Notes: a model not told the origin generated them from the letters alone. DNA of 35,440 nucleotides from JBBDXA01 sp040902585 (GCA_040902585.1 JBBDXA010000093.1:1-35440), one strand, 5' to 3'; positions 1-7,940 are shown, counted from the first letter of the stretch. Numbers and translations: made by a program.

Positions 1-197
1 GCCATGGGTGGGTTCCTGGGGGAGGGAGGGATCGTGTTGAAGTAGTGAAAGCGGCAGGATTGTACGGATGAACGCCATGCCATGCAATCGCACACGTCCG
101 GTACACGTTAGGTGACTGTCACTCCCGCCTTCGCGGGGGCGCGATGTCTTTTCCGATCGGTCTGCCATCGCCAGCACCACAAGAGACCCGCTCCAAC

Positions 198-313
198 CGT
201 GTCTAGTAGACACGGGGTAGACACGGGGTAGCCATTTGAGAACTGCCTGTGAACACACGACTTATCCGCAAATGGCCACCAGGGGGTAGGGGTATGGTAG
301 ACACGTGTCTACC
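198..313. promoter_or_regulatory. Clustered TAGACACG palindromes, candidate operators
   Basis: CGTGTCTA-G-TAGACACG (198-214) is a perfect inverted repeat. The unit TAGACACGGGG is then repeated directly at 207-217 and 218-228. A perfect 18-bp palindrome, GGTAGACACGTGTCTACC, lies at 296-313. The same 8-bp half-site therefore occurs three times in one direction and twice in the other within 116 bp, which resembles a multi-site operator for a dimeric regulator. No regulator gene is adjacent, so the partner is unknown. Confidence 0.5.
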
Positions 314-389
314 TCGGCCCGCGACTACAGGTTGTGGCATGGAATCCAAGGTGCAACCGAAGCGAGAATTCAGTCAATGTATTTCACCG

Positions 390-420
390 GGCCGATGTTA
401 GATTAGTGAGAACGTCGGCC
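390..420 (+). promoter_or_regulatory. 5' leader hairpin of the DUF1501 gene
   Basis: GGCCGATGTT (390-399) pairs with AACGTCGGCC (411-420), with one G-U wobble, around an 11-nt loop. It ends 23 bases before the ATG at 444. A ribosome binding site (GAGG, about 432-435) follows it. It may act in leader RNA stability; no function is shown. Confidence 0.35.
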
Positions 421-443
421 GCCCGTTTCGTGAGGTATGTTCC

Positions 444-1826
444 ATGTTCAATGTTGATGCAGGGCCTGTGGATCGCCGGTATTGCGACGGCCTGACGCGC
501 CGGCACTTTGTCCGCCTCGGCGTCGCGGGCATGGCGACGACCAGCCTCGCGGGCATCCTCCGCGCCCAGGCGGCTTCCGAAGCGGCGGGCACTTCCAAGA
601 AAGACACACGCGTCATCCTCGTGTGGATGGACGGCGGGCCGGGGCACATGGACATGTACGACCTCAAGCCCGAGGCACCGCCCGAGTACCGCGGACTCTG
701 GCAGCCGATCAATACCAACGTCAAGGGCATGCAGCTCACCGAGCTCTTCCCGCGGCAGGCGAAGGTCGCGGACAAGTTCTCCATCATTCGATCGCTCTAT
801 CACAACAACGGCGACCACTTCGCCGCGGGACACATGATGCTCACCAGCCGATGGGGCGCGACCGGCGCGAGCACGGCTGGGCATCACCCGGGCATCGGCT
901 CCGTCACGTCCGCCCTGTGCGGCTCGCGCGTCGAAGGCTTGCCGCCCTACGTGGCGGTGCCTTATGGCATGAGCATCGGCCTTCGCCCCGGCTACTTCGG
1001 TGCCAACTATGTCGGCCCCGCGCACAACCCGTTCGAAACCGAAGGCGATGCCAACGCGACGAACTTTAACGTCAAAAATCTCTCGCTGCCCGGCGGCATG
1101 TCGGTCGAGCGACTGGACGACCGCAAGAATCTCCTGCGCGGGTTCGACAAGCTCCGTCGCGACGCGGACACCAGCGGCACGATGGACGCGATGGACCGCT
1201 TCGAGCAGAAGGCGTATGAGATGGTCACCAGCGCCAGGGCCCGCGATGCGTTTGATATCTCCAAGGAACCGGCGGAACTGCGCGAGCGTTACGGCCGCAA
1301 CAGTTGGGGCCAGTCGATGCTCCTGGCGCGAAGGCTCGCCGAGGCGGGCGTGACGTTCACGACCGTTCACCTGGGCGGCTGGGATCATCACTGGGATCTC
1401 TATAAAGGTTACGAGACGATCCTGCCGCGCGTGGACATGGGCTTGAGTGCGCTCTTCCAGGACCTGCACGAGCGAAGCCTGATGAAGAATGTGTTGGTGG
1501 TGGTGTGCGGCGAGTTCAGCAGGACGCCGCGCATGAACGACGGCGGCAACGGCGGCGCTCCGATGAGCCAGGGCACGCCCGGCCGCGATCACTGGGGCAA
1601 CTCGATGTTCACCGTCGTCAGCGGCGGCGGGCTGAAGATGGGGCAAATCGTCGGCTCGACGAATCGCCTCGGTGAAGCGCCGGTTGATCGGCCTTACACA
1701 CCCAGCGATCTGCACGCGACGATTTATCACGTGCTGGGCATGGACCCGCAGACGCATTTTCTCGATCACTCCGGCAGGCCGGTCACGGCGGTGGATGGTG
1801 GGAAGGTGATCAGTGAGTTGGAGTGA
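444..1826 (+). CDS. DUF1501 family exported protein
   Basis: A 460-residue protein of the DUF1501 family (sulfatase-like, alkaline-phosphatase-type fold), which is greatly expanded in Planctomycetota. The N-terminus carries a twin-arginine-like motif (TRRHFVRLGVAG, residues about 19-30) followed by a hydrophobic stretch, so Tat export is likely. Family features are visible: VWMDGGPGHMDMYDLKP near residue 60, HHPGIGS, LGGWDHH and GEFSRTPRMN, ending with a conserved region containing YTPSDLHATIYHVLGMDP. DUF1501 genes usually neighbour a DUF1549/DUF1553 gene; none is seen beside this copy, although it could lie left of the window. The start at 444 has a GAGG ribosome binding site 8-9 nt upstream. 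The biochemical role of the family is not established. Confidence 0.88.
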   Translation: MFNVDAGPVDRRYCDGLTRRHFVRLGVAGMATTSLAGILRAQAASEAAGTSKKDTRVILVWMDGGPGHMDMYDLKPEAPPEYRGLWQPINTNVKGMQLTELFPRQAKVADKFSIIRSLYHNNGDHFAAGHMMLTSRWGATGASTAGHHPGIGSVTSALCGSRVEGLPPYVAVPYGMSIGLRPGYFGANYVGPAHNPFETEGDANATNFNVKNLSLPGGMSVERLDDRKNLLRGFDKLRRDADTSGTMDAMDRFEQKAYEMVTSARARDAFDISKEPAELRERYGRNSWGQSMLLARRLAEAGVTFTTVHLGGWDHHWDLYKGYETILPRVDMGLSALFQDLHERSLMKNVLVVVCGEFSRTPRMNDGGNGGAPMSQGTPGRDHWGNSMFTVVSGGGLKMGQIVGSTNRLGEAPVDRPYTPSDLHATIYHVLGMDPQTHFLDHSGRPVTAVDGGKVISELE

Positions 1827-1863
1827 TGCAATGCGACGGACCGCGCGGCCGCTACCGAGGGAC

Positions 1864-1957
1864 GGGTGGCTGGGGCTGGAGTCCGCGGAAGCCCCGGCCC
1901 GAAGAACCTTGTGCGACCCACGGCCGGGGCTTCACCGAGCCTCAGCCCCAGCCACCC
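1864..1957. repeat. MITE-like long inverted repeat
   Basis: The arms 1864-1899 and 1922-1957 are each 36 bp. The outer 15 bp and inner 12 bp match perfectly when inverted, with a 9-bp mismatched centre. The loop includes GTGCGACCCAC, which also occurs inverted inside the similar element at 20385-20506. It lies 37 bp after the DUF1501 stop codon, so transcripts could fold there. No transposase gene or target duplication is visible. Confidence 0.6.
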
Positions 1958-2042
1958 AATTCAATCCGACACTTCGCCCTGCGGCCCGACACCGATTCCT
2001 GTTATACTCTTCCATCACATAACTCCCGCCGGGAGAAATCCG

Positions 2043-2426
2043 ATGGCTCTTGACAGTTCACCCATTGAAGTCACGCATGAAGGCGATGTCATCTGCATCA
2101 GCCTGTGCGATTCGCAGGTTCAGGGCGCGGTGCTGCCCCATGTCGCGCAGGACTGCATCAAGGCGATCAAGGATGTGACCTCGCCGCGCGTGGTCTTCAA
2201 TTTTGAGGGGATCGAATATTTCCCATCCACCGGCCTGGGCACGCTGATCGAGTTCAAACAGGCCATCCACGATCGCGGCGGGGAGTTCCGCCTCGCCGGC
2301 CTGGAACCGCACATCTGCGACCTGTTTCGCATCAGCGGACTCAACCACGTCTTTAAGATCTGTGCCACCGTGGCGGACGCCCTGAGCGAACTTCAATCCG
2401 TCGCCTCGCGCCCCGCCCCGAAGTAA
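2043..2426 (+). CDS. STAS-domain protein (anti-sigma factor antagonist-like)
   Basis: A 127-residue single STAS domain, the fold of SpoIIAA/RsbV anti-anti-sigma factors that bind and are phosphorylated by RsbW/SpoIIAB-type kinases. The diagnostic loop reads FEGIEYFPSTGLGTLIEF (residues 54-71). The usual D-S-S-G is P-S-T-G here, so the phosphorylated position would be Thr63 and the preceding Asp is absent. The ATG at 2043 is preceded by GGGAGA (2031-2036); upstream in-frame codons run through the inverted repeat at 1864-1957 and were not used. No partner kinase or sigma factor lies nearby. The 3' end overlaps the convergent glcF gene by 34 bp, which is unusual. Confidence 0.85.
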   Translation: MALDSSPIEVTHEGDVICISLCDSQVQGAVLPHVAQDCIKAIKDVTSPRVVFNFEGIEYFPSTGLGTLIEFKQAIHDRGGEFRLAGLEPHICDLFRISGLNHVFKICATVADALSELQSVASRPAPK

Positions 2427-3922
2427 GCCTCGTGCAGCAGGCTCACGGGGTGCATCACCTTCAGCTCCACGCCCAGTCGCTGCGCCTCACTTTGAATCTG
2501 CATCGCGCAGCCCACGTTGCCCGTGACACACGTCGTCGCCCCGGTCGCTTGAATGTGCCTGATCTTCCGCTCGGCCAGCTGCATCGCCATCTCGGGTTGT
2601 GACAGGTTGTAAGTCCCAGCCGCCCCGCAGCACATGTCTGATTCGACCAGAGGAATCACCTTCAAGCCGGGAATCCACGAAAGCAGACGTCGCGGCGGAT
2701 CGGTGACCCTTTGAGCATGAGCGAGGTGACACGCATCATGGTAAGTCACAGTCATCTTCATCTCCCGCGTCGGCCTGGGCGGTGCAAGCTCCACCAGCAC
2801 CTGGCTGATGTCGCGCACCTTCGCGGCAAAGGTCGCGCCGCGCGAAGCGAAAGCGGGATCATCGCGGGTGAACAGGCCGTAGTCCTTGAGCTGCGCCCCG
2901 CAGCCGGCGATGTTGGTGAGGATGAAGTCGGGGAAGGGACGAAGGAACGGAGGGACGGAGGAACAAAGGGAATCGGAGTCATACAGCGTTTCTCCCCCCT
3001 TCGTGCCTTCGTCCCTCCGTCCCTCCGTTCCTTCCCCCAGAAACGCCTCGACATTCGCCCGCACAAACGCCTCCGCCTCGTGCGTCTGTCCGCCGTGATG
3101 ATGGATCGCGCCGCAGCACTGCTGGGCCTTGGGCACGAGACAATCGCAGCCCGCGAGTTGGAGCAGTTCGATGGTCTGACGATTCACATGTTGAAACAGC
3201 ACGCTGCCGACGCAGCCGGCGAGCATCGCAACCGTCGCGCGGGGCTTGCCGTCAGGGCAGTTCGCCTTGTTGGCTGGATAAAACTCCGCGAGCGATTTCT
3301 CCCACAGCGGCCCGCTCGGCGGCAGCATCTGCTGCATCTTCCTCACGCGCAGCGGCATGAGTTTGGTCAGCTTCGTCGCCAGCTTCCACAGGCCGAGCTT
3401 CTGCATGAGGCGCGCGGGCAGCAGTGCGAGCTTCAGCCGCAGCGAATAAGGAAAGACCTTGTAGAACATCGCATCGACGAGTTCATCGACGAAGGTCTTC
3501 GGCTTCGTCGCGGCGGCCGGGGGAGGATGATGCGTGAACGCCGCGCGGGTGGCTTCGATCAGTTCGTGGTACTGCACGCCGCTGGGGCACGCCGTCTCAC
3601 ACGCCCGGCAATCCAGGCACAGGTCCAGATGCTCCAGCACCGATGCGGTCGGCTCGATCTTCCCGTCCGCGAGGCCCTTCATCAGATAAATGCGCCCGCG
3701 CGGCGAGTCGGCTTCCAGACCGTTCTCCGTGTAAGTCGGACACGCGGGCAGACACAGGCCGCAGTGAACGCAATCGAGGGCGCGATCGTAGGTGCGCTTG
3801 TCGAGATCGAGCGAACCGTGCCCTGCGCGATACGCGGGAGTCGGTGCGCCGAGGCCATCGATCACGCGAAGGGGTTTGGTGGTGGGAGGTTGTTCAGTGG
3901 TCGTGGTCACGGATCTCTTCAC
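2393..3922 (-). CDS. glcF: Glycolate oxidase iron-sulfur subunit GlcF
   Basis: A 509-residue Fe-S subunit that carries electrons from glycolate oxidation (glycolate to glyoxylate) towards the membrane. Two 4Fe-4S motifs are visible, CVHCGLCLPACP (residues 51-62) and CLDCRACETACP (102-113), followed by two CCG cysteine-rich domains (AGCVGS near 236 with QQCCGA at 268; AGCGAQ near 340 with DMCCGAAGTYNL near the C-terminus). Residues about 295-330 are an insertion not expected in the family, encoded by an octamer inverted repeat at 2933-3040 and placed just before the second CCG half. It follows glcE by 15 bp. The start is a GTG without a clear ribosome binding site, which suggests translational coupling to glcE. 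The end overlaps the STAS gene. Confidence 0.9.
   Translation of the reverse strand: MKRSVTTTTEQPPTTKPLRVIDGLGAPTPAYRAGHGSLDLDKRTYDRALDCVHCGLCLPACPTYTENGLEADSPRGRIYLMKGLADGKIEPTASVLEHLDLCLDCRACETACPSGVQYHELIEATRAAFTHHPPPAAATKPKTFVDELVDAMFYKVFPYSLRLKLALLPARLMQKLGLWKLATKLTKLMPLRVRKMQQMLPPSGPLWEKSLAEFYPANKANCPDGKPRATVAMLAGCVGSVLFQHVNRQTIELLQLAGCDCLVPKAQQCCGAIHHHGGQTHEAEAFVRANVEAFLGEGTEGRRDEGTKGGETLYDSDSLCSSVPPFLRPFPDFILTNIAGCGAQLKDYGLFTRDDPAFASRGATFAAKVRDISQVLVELAPPRPTREMKMTVTYHDACHLAHAQRVTDPPRRLLSWIPGLKVIPLVESDMCCGAAGTYNLSQPEMAMQLAERKIRHIQATGATTCVTGNVGCAMQIQSEAQRLGVELKVMHPVSLLHEAYFGAGREATD
2931..3037. repeat. Octamer-repeat inverted element inside glcF
   Basis: The left arm (2931-2970) is a run of RRAGGRAC-type octamers. 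The right arm (2994-3037) is its inverted copy, with at least 21 identical bases, around a loop of about 23 bp. The same octamer tract occurs as a single arm at 13747-13780. The element keeps the glcF frame open and encodes about 36 residues rich in G, E, R and T, then P and F. Confidence 0.75.
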
Positions 3923-3937
3923 GATAGGAGCAAACGG

Positions 3938-5149
3938 TCAGCGGAGAAAGCGGCCGGGGTTGAAGACATTGTGCGGGTCCATCATCCGCTTGAGCTTCTT
4001 CAGGATCGCCCAATCAGACTGCGGCGGCCCGAAAGGCTCGATCGTCTCAGCACCCCTCGGCCGGGCGTGCCACGCACGCATGCCGCCGAGCGCGGCGATC
4101 GCTTCATTCACCGTAGCATCAAGACTTGCGGCTGTCTTTGCATCAAGTTCACCACCGGCGAACACGCAGCCATGCAGCGGCAACGCTTCGATGTGCAGCG
4201 GTTGATGGCGACTGATCCACTCGCCCAGCCGATGGCACACTTCACCTGTCGCCGCGGGTGGCACGATGATCTTCACGACTGCGGGTGCGCTGCGTCGCCA
4301 GGCCCTGCGCACCGCGCGTTCGTCATCATCGCGCTGCAGCGTCGAATCGTTGCTGCCGATCAGGTGAACGGCGGGCATCCGATCGCAGAAGAGTTCGAGT
4401 GCGCGAAGCTGCACGAGGTTGGCCGTGTGCTTGCCGAAGTACGCCAGGTGGACGAACCAGTCGCCCTTGCCTTCGCGCCGACCGCAGTGATAGCAGTACG
4501 ACAGATGCGCCGGCTTCGCATCGCTCAGAATCAGATCGGTGCCCTGCTCATCGAGCTCGCGCGGGTCCTGCATCGAAAGCTCGACCTCCAGCACATGCTC
4601 GGGGATCGCATAGGTGCGCAGCGTCGCTTCATGCACAATGCCCAATTCGCCGAGGCTGCCGACCATGAAACGCGTCACGTCGTAACCGGCGACGTTCTTG
4701 ACGGTGCGCCCGCCCACGTGAATATCGCGCCCATCTCCATCTATATAGTGCAGGCCCAGCAGCAGGTCGCGGATGGAGCCGTAGGCGACGCGAAGTGGGC
4801 CGTACATGTTGTGATGGATGATCTCGCCGAGAGTGATGTCGTCATCGGCGTCAAGCGGCACGAACTGATTCGTCGGCTTGAGCGCGGCCTGAAGCGCGGC
4901 AAGCGTGATGCCCGCCGCAGCGCGAACGGTCAGATCGCGCGTGTAGTGTTCGAGGATGCCGCCGTTGGCGGGATCGATGGTTTGAGTGAGTTTCGTGTGA
5001 TGGGCTGGCGGCGCGTGACCGAGGTTGGCGTGGGCGCGGCCGTAGTCGATGAGGGGGATATGATCGCGGACGGCGTCAATGACGAGCGCTCGCACCTCGC
5101 CTCCGTTCCTTCCAGCAGCAAAACCGATGTCTTTGGTGATCTGTGTCAT
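3938..5149 (-). CDS. glcE: Glycolate oxidase FAD-binding subunit GlcE
   Basis: A 403-residue protein of the FAD-linked oxidase family (PCMH-type FAD domain), the second flavin subunit of glycolate oxidase. Visible features are the N-terminal FAD-binding region (YGRAHANLGHAPPA, TRDLTVRAAAGITLAALQ), HNMYGPLRVAYGSIRDLLLG and GRTVKNVAGYDVTRFMVGSLGELGIV, and a C-terminal MDPHNVFNPGRF typical of the family. The ATG at 5149 was chosen because it lies 10 bp after the upstream stop codon and matches family N-termini. An in-frame ATG at 5179 would add 10 residues and overlap the upstream gene. It sits in the order glcD, small gene, glcE, glcF. Confidence 0.88.
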   Translation of the reverse strand: MTQITKDIGFAAGRNGGEVRALVIDAVRDHIPLIDYGRAHANLGHAPPAHHTKLTQTIDPANGGILEHYTRDLTVRAAAGITLAALQAALKPTNQFVPLDADDDITLGEIIHHNMYGPLRVAYGSIRDLLLGLHYIDGDGRDIHVGGRTVKNVAGYDVTRFMVGSLGELGIVHEATLRTYAIPEHVLEVELSMQDPRELDEQGTDLILSDAKPAHLSYCYHCGRREGKGDWFVHLAYFGKHTANLVQLRALELFCDRMPAVHLIGSNDSTLQRDDDERAVRRAWRRSAPAVVKIIVPPAATGEVCHRLGEWISRHQPLHIEALPLHGCVFAGGELDAKTAASLDATVNEAIAALGGMRAWHARPRGAETIEPFGPPQSDWAILKKLKRMMDPHNVFNPGRFLR

Positions 5150-5159
5150 CGATATCCCA

Positions 5160-5465
5160 TCACTCCGATTGGTCCCCATTGTCCGCCTGATTCTCCGGAT
5201 CGCCGTGGGCCAAACGATTCAGCCTCTCGCGAGCCATCGCCATTGCGACGTCTCCCGGAATAAAGTCTGCTTTACCAGACTCCACGTCACGAACACGGCG
5301 CCTAATTTCCTGAAGCCAAGCCTTCTCCCACTCAGGGTCAACTTCGTCTTCGATTCTCCTTAGCAGGTCGTACACAACATCGGCGCGTACATCAGGTCGG
5401 AGGTGTTTCAACTCTGCATAGATGCGTTCAGCGATGTCCACAAAGTTCTCGTCATCATCAGCCAT
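5160..5465 (-). CDS. Antitoxin-like small protein (addiction module component type)
   Basis: A 101-residue acidic helical protein. The segment DPEWEKAWLQEIRRRVRDVESGKADFIPGDVAMAMAR resembles the pattern of putative addiction-module components (Unstab_antitox, PF09720/TIGR02574: E-W-x-x-E-I-x-x-R, then a G, then a short C-terminal helix). It has a good GAGG ribosome binding site 5 nt before the ATG. No RelE/ParE-like toxin gene is adjacent; instead it lies between glcD (34 bp away) and glcE, on the same strand. It may be an orphan antitoxin or an unrelated helical protein. The family call is from memory of the motif and is moderate. Confidence 0.55.
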   Translation of the reverse strand: MADDDENFVDIAERIYAELKHLRPDVRADVVYDLLRRIEDEVDPEWEKAWLQEIRRRVRDVESGKADFIPGDVAMAMARERLNRLAHGDPENQADNGDQSE

Positions 5466-5499
5466 GATTACCTCGGTTGCTAAGCCGCAAGCGGCTGAA

Positions 5500-6963
5500 C
5501 TACACCTGCGTCACCACCGCGCCGCCGGGCGAGTTCTTCGCGATCGGTTTGACGATCTCGATGAACACGCGGTCGCTGGGGACGAGCTTGCCCTCGTTGA
5601 CGCGCTGCTGCGGGTCGAAGGTTTTCTTGATCTTCTGAAACGTGTCGATCGTGTCGGGGTTGAACATGGTGTGCATCAGGTGCAGCTTCTCGACGCCGAC
5701 GCCGTGTTCGCCGGTGATGGTGCCGCCGACGCTGACGCAGTATTCGAGAATGTCTTCGCTGAGCTTAAGCACATGCTGCACCTGCGTCGGGTCATCTTCA
5801 TCGAACATCATGATGGGATGAATGTTGCCGTCGCCTGCGTGGAAGACGTTGGTGATGCGGATGCCGTATTGCCTGCCGAGCTCGCCCACGCGTTCCATCA
5901 CATCCGGCAGCATCGATCGCGGCACGCAGGCATCCTGCGTGCAGTAGCTGTGACTCACGCGTCCGATCGCGCCAAAAGCTTTCTTGCGGGCCGACCAGAG
6001 CTCCGCCCTGCGCTTCGGGTCGGAGCAAACGGAAATATCCTTCGCGCCGTTGTCGTTGGCGACGGCGACGATCGAGGCCATCTGCTCATCGAGAATCTGT
6101 TCGATGCCGTCCACTTCCAGCAGAAGCAGCGCCTGGGCATCGCGCGGGAAGCCGAAGTGAAACGCATCTTCAACGATCTGGATCATCTGTCCGTCCATCA
6201 TCTCCATGCTGGTGGGCACGATGCCGCTAGCGATCACATCGCTGACGGTTTTGCAGGCTTCGCGCGTGGTGTTGTAAACCGCGTAAAACGTGCGGAAATT
6301 GCGGGGACTGGGAACGAGCCGGCACCAGATGCGGGTGATGATGCCGAAGGTGCCCTCGCTGCCGCAGATGAGTCCGGGCAGGTCCGCGCCCAGGCCGTCA
6401 CAAAGGCCGCCGATGCGCGTGGTGATGACGCTGGCATCGGGCAGAACAACTTCCATGCCGAGGATGTGATTGGAGGTGACGCCGTGCTTGAGGGTGTTGA
6501 TGCCGCCGGCGTTGGTGGAGGCGTTGCCGCCGATGGTGCTGGCGCGCTGACTGGAGGGATCGGGGCTGAAGCGCAGGCCGGTGTGAGCGACGAAGTCGGA
6601 GAGCGCAAGGTTGCGCACACCTGCCTGCACGATGGCGAAGCGGTTCTTCACATCGACATGCTCGATCTTCGTCATCCGGCTCGTCGTAATGAGTACACCT
6701 TCGCCGAAGCCGACCGCGCCGCCGGCGAGCCCCGTGCCGCTGCCGCGCGGAATGATGGGCAGGTCAAAGTCGATCGCCGTCTCGACGCAGGCAGCGACCT
6801 GCTGCGTGTTAGTCGGAAAGACGACGCAGGCGGGCAGGCCTTTGGCGATAGGGAACCCGTCACACTCGTAGACGAGCAGTTCATCGGGATTGAAGAGTAC
6901 ACCCCCGGGGCCGACGATGTCGATGAAGCGGGCGATGGCAGCGGGGGCGGAGTGCGCGGGCAT
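5500..6963 (-). CDS. glcD: Glycolate oxidase FAD subunit GlcD
   Basis: A 487-residue FAD-linked oxidase, the catalytic flavin subunit of glycolate oxidase (it could also act on D-lactate, as relatives do). The PCMH FAD domain shows PRGSGTGLAGGAV and DPSSQRASTIGGNASTNAGG, then GSEGTFGIITRIW. The C-terminal oxidase domain shows NVFHAGDGNIHP, TGEHGVGVEK and a terminal region with FDPQQRVNEGKLVP. Length is normal for GlcD. No good ribosome binding site is visible before the ATG, and a REPIN-like element (6982-7115) lies only 18 bp upstream. The gene heads the glc cluster, which supports glycolate use or 2-phosphoglycolate salvage. Confidence 0.92.
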   Translation of the reverse strand: MPAHSAPAAIARFIDIVGPGGVLFNPDELLVYECDGFPIAKGLPACVVFPTNTQQVAACVETAIDFDLPIIPRGSGTGLAGGAVGFGEGVLITTSRMTKIEHVDVKNRFAIVQAGVRNLALSDFVAHTGLRFSPDPSSQRASTIGGNASTNAGGINTLKHGVTSNHILGMEVVLPDASVITTRIGGLCDGLGADLPGLICGSEGTFGIITRIWCRLVPSPRNFRTFYAVYNTTREACKTVSDVIASGIVPTSMEMMDGQMIQIVEDAFHFGFPRDAQALLLLEVDGIEQILDEQMASIVAVANDNGAKDISVCSDPKRRAELWSARKKAFGAIGRVSHSYCTQDACVPRSMLPDVMERVGELGRQYGIRITNVFHAGDGNIHPIMMFDEDDPTQVQHVLKLSEDILEYCVSVGGTITGEHGVGVEKLHLMHTMFNPDTIDTFQKIKKTFDPQQRVNEGKLVPSDRVFIEIVKPIAKNSPGGAVVTQV

Positions 6964-6981
6964 CTACGAATTGTAGTCATA

Positions 6982-7115
6982 GGAGCACCATCCCGACAGG
7001 GTGGTGCTGATGGCGCACAGCGTTCTAACGCGCTCGATGCGCGACCGTCATCGTTGCGATTCTCGCTTCGACCAAATTGTGCGCGATTAGCACCACCCTG
7101 TCGGGATGGTGCTCC
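6982..7115. repeat. REPIN-like pair of inverted 27-bp REP units
   Basis: The 27-bp unit at 6982-7008 (GGAGCACCATCCC...GGTGCT) and its exact reverse complement at 7089-7115 flank 80 bp of spacer. Each unit is itself an imperfect hairpin (AGCACCA/TGGTGCT). It lies 16 bp past the lipoprotein stop codon and 18 bp before the glcD start. Three more pairs occur at 10868, 16830 and 35318. Confidence 0.85.
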
Positions 7116-7131
7116 CCGACGACGACCGCCT

Positions 7132-7539
7132 TCAGCGGACCTTCTCGCTCACGCTGTGCCTGCGCGTGATATTCGAATAGTGATCATGCACCCTGCCGTT
7201 GTGCTGGTACTGCCGATCGTAGGTGCTGCTGTAGACGATCTCGCGTTGCGAACTGAAGAAGCCCGAGACAGCCGCAGGACCGAAATCATTCCGCAGGTCG
7301 TACCACGCCAGCGATCGGCTGGCGTCATCGAGCCCCTTTCCCGCCGCCTGCTCCTGCATCTGCGGCGAGTCGAAGGCGAGGATCGGCTTGGGGATGAAGT
7401 ACGGCGAACGCGGACGGTAGAAGCCGTCGCGCTCCCACTGCGTCCCCGGTCGCGACATGGGCTGGGCCGACTGGCAACCAGCCAGCACAGCCATCAAAAG
7501 CAGAAGCCCGAGGGCGACGATGCGGAGGCGGATCTTCAT
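7132..7539 (-). CDS. Small lipoprotein of unknown function
   Basis: A 135-residue protein starting MKIRLRIVALGLLLLMAVLAGCQSAQ: a lipoprotein signal peptide with lipobox L-A-G-C, so Cys22 would be lipidated and the protein anchored in a membrane. The mature part is hydrophilic and rich in Tyr, Ser and Arg (YRPRSPYFIPKPIL, YDRQYQHNGRVHDHYSN), with no family recognised. The ATG at 7539 was chosen because it begins the signal peptide exactly; an open frame extends further upstream but has no signal character. No strong ribosome binding site is seen. It is co-directional with glcD, with a REPIN between them. Confidence 0.7.
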   Translation of the reverse strand: MKIRLRIVALGLLLLMAVLAGCQSAQPMSRPGTQWERDGFYRPRSPYFIPKPILAFDSPQMQEQAAGKGLDDASRSLAWYDLRNDFGPAAVSGFFSSQREIVYSSTYDRQYQHNGRVHDHYSNITRRHSVSEKVR

Positions 7540-7674
7540 GCCATGGCAAAGGCGAATGGCGTACCTTTGCGGCAGGAGCGCGGACGCGAGTGCCATAAAG
7601 CCCATGAATTCAAGCGATATTTGACATTTTCTCACCTTCAAAATCGCTCGATCCACGGCCCGGAGGTGTTGCGT

Positions 7675-7714
7675 TTGATCAACATTCCAACACCGCAAGT
7701 TGATCCTGATCAAC
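7675..7714. promoter_or_regulatory. Two TTGATCAA-type palindromes, candidate operators
   Basis: TTGATCAA (7675-7682) and GTTGATC-CT-GATCAAC (7699-7714, perfect 7-bp arms) lie about 24 bp apart in the divergent gap between the lipoprotein gene and rpsD. They look like paired sites for a dimeric regulator. The controlled gene and the regulator are unknown. Confidence 0.35.
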
Positions 7715-7740
7715 ACGTGGGCCGCCTGCGCCCCACGCCC

Positions 7741-7789
7741 CAGGACTCAAGACCCAGGACCCAGGACCCAGGACCTCGGACTCAGGACT
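7741..7789. repeat. Heptamer tandem array (CAGGACC type)
   Basis: Seven consecutive 7-bp units with consensus CAGGACC (variants CAGGACT, CAAGACC, TCGGACT). It is one of several heptamer arrays in the window's intergenic gaps. Confidence 0.8.
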
Positions 7790-7940
7790 CGCTTCGTTTG
7801 ACCCCATTGCCGGAATCTGCTCCAATGCGGGGCTTCCCGCAGGACCGCTGTGGTCCTGAAGTTCCTTTAGACTTCGAGGCAGCCGTAGCCGCGGCCGCGC
7901 CTCACCGGAGCGCTCCGCGGTAAAGGCGGAGTGACAAACC

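Larger units (their letters stand above)
1..443. other. Intergenic region with operator-like palindromes
   Basis: No convincing gene is seen. The stretch holds a short GC hairpin (CCCGC-CTTC-GCGGG at 124-137), a cluster of TAGACACG palindromes (198-313) and a hairpin just before the next gene (390-420). It is probably the regulatory region of the DUF1501 gene that starts at 444, but no clear sigma-70 promoter could be picked. Confidence 0.6.
7540..7940. other. Intergenic region upstream of rpsD
   Basis: This 401-bp divergent gap holds GATC palindromes (7675-7714) and a heptamer array (7741-7789). A TTGACA at 7621-7626 has no convincing -10 partner. No gene was supported here. Confidence 0.6.

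Noticed and set aside
384..1769. 461-codon open frame on the minus strand
   Set aside because: It is opposite the DUF1501 gene and has His/Arg/Ala-rich shadow composition.
2711..5263. 850-codon open frame on the plus strand opposite glcF and glcE
   Set aside because: It is an antisense shadow in high-GC coding DNA. The minus-strand proteins show clear family motifs and the plus frame shows none.
7741..7789. Possible CRISPR-like repeats
   Set aside because: The units are 7 bp with no spacers, so this is a tandem heptamer array; the same holds for 18289-18319.
5422..7923. 833-codon open frame on the plus strand
   Set aside because: It is antisense to glcD and the lipoprotein gene, has no recognisable domain and a composition typical of shadows.
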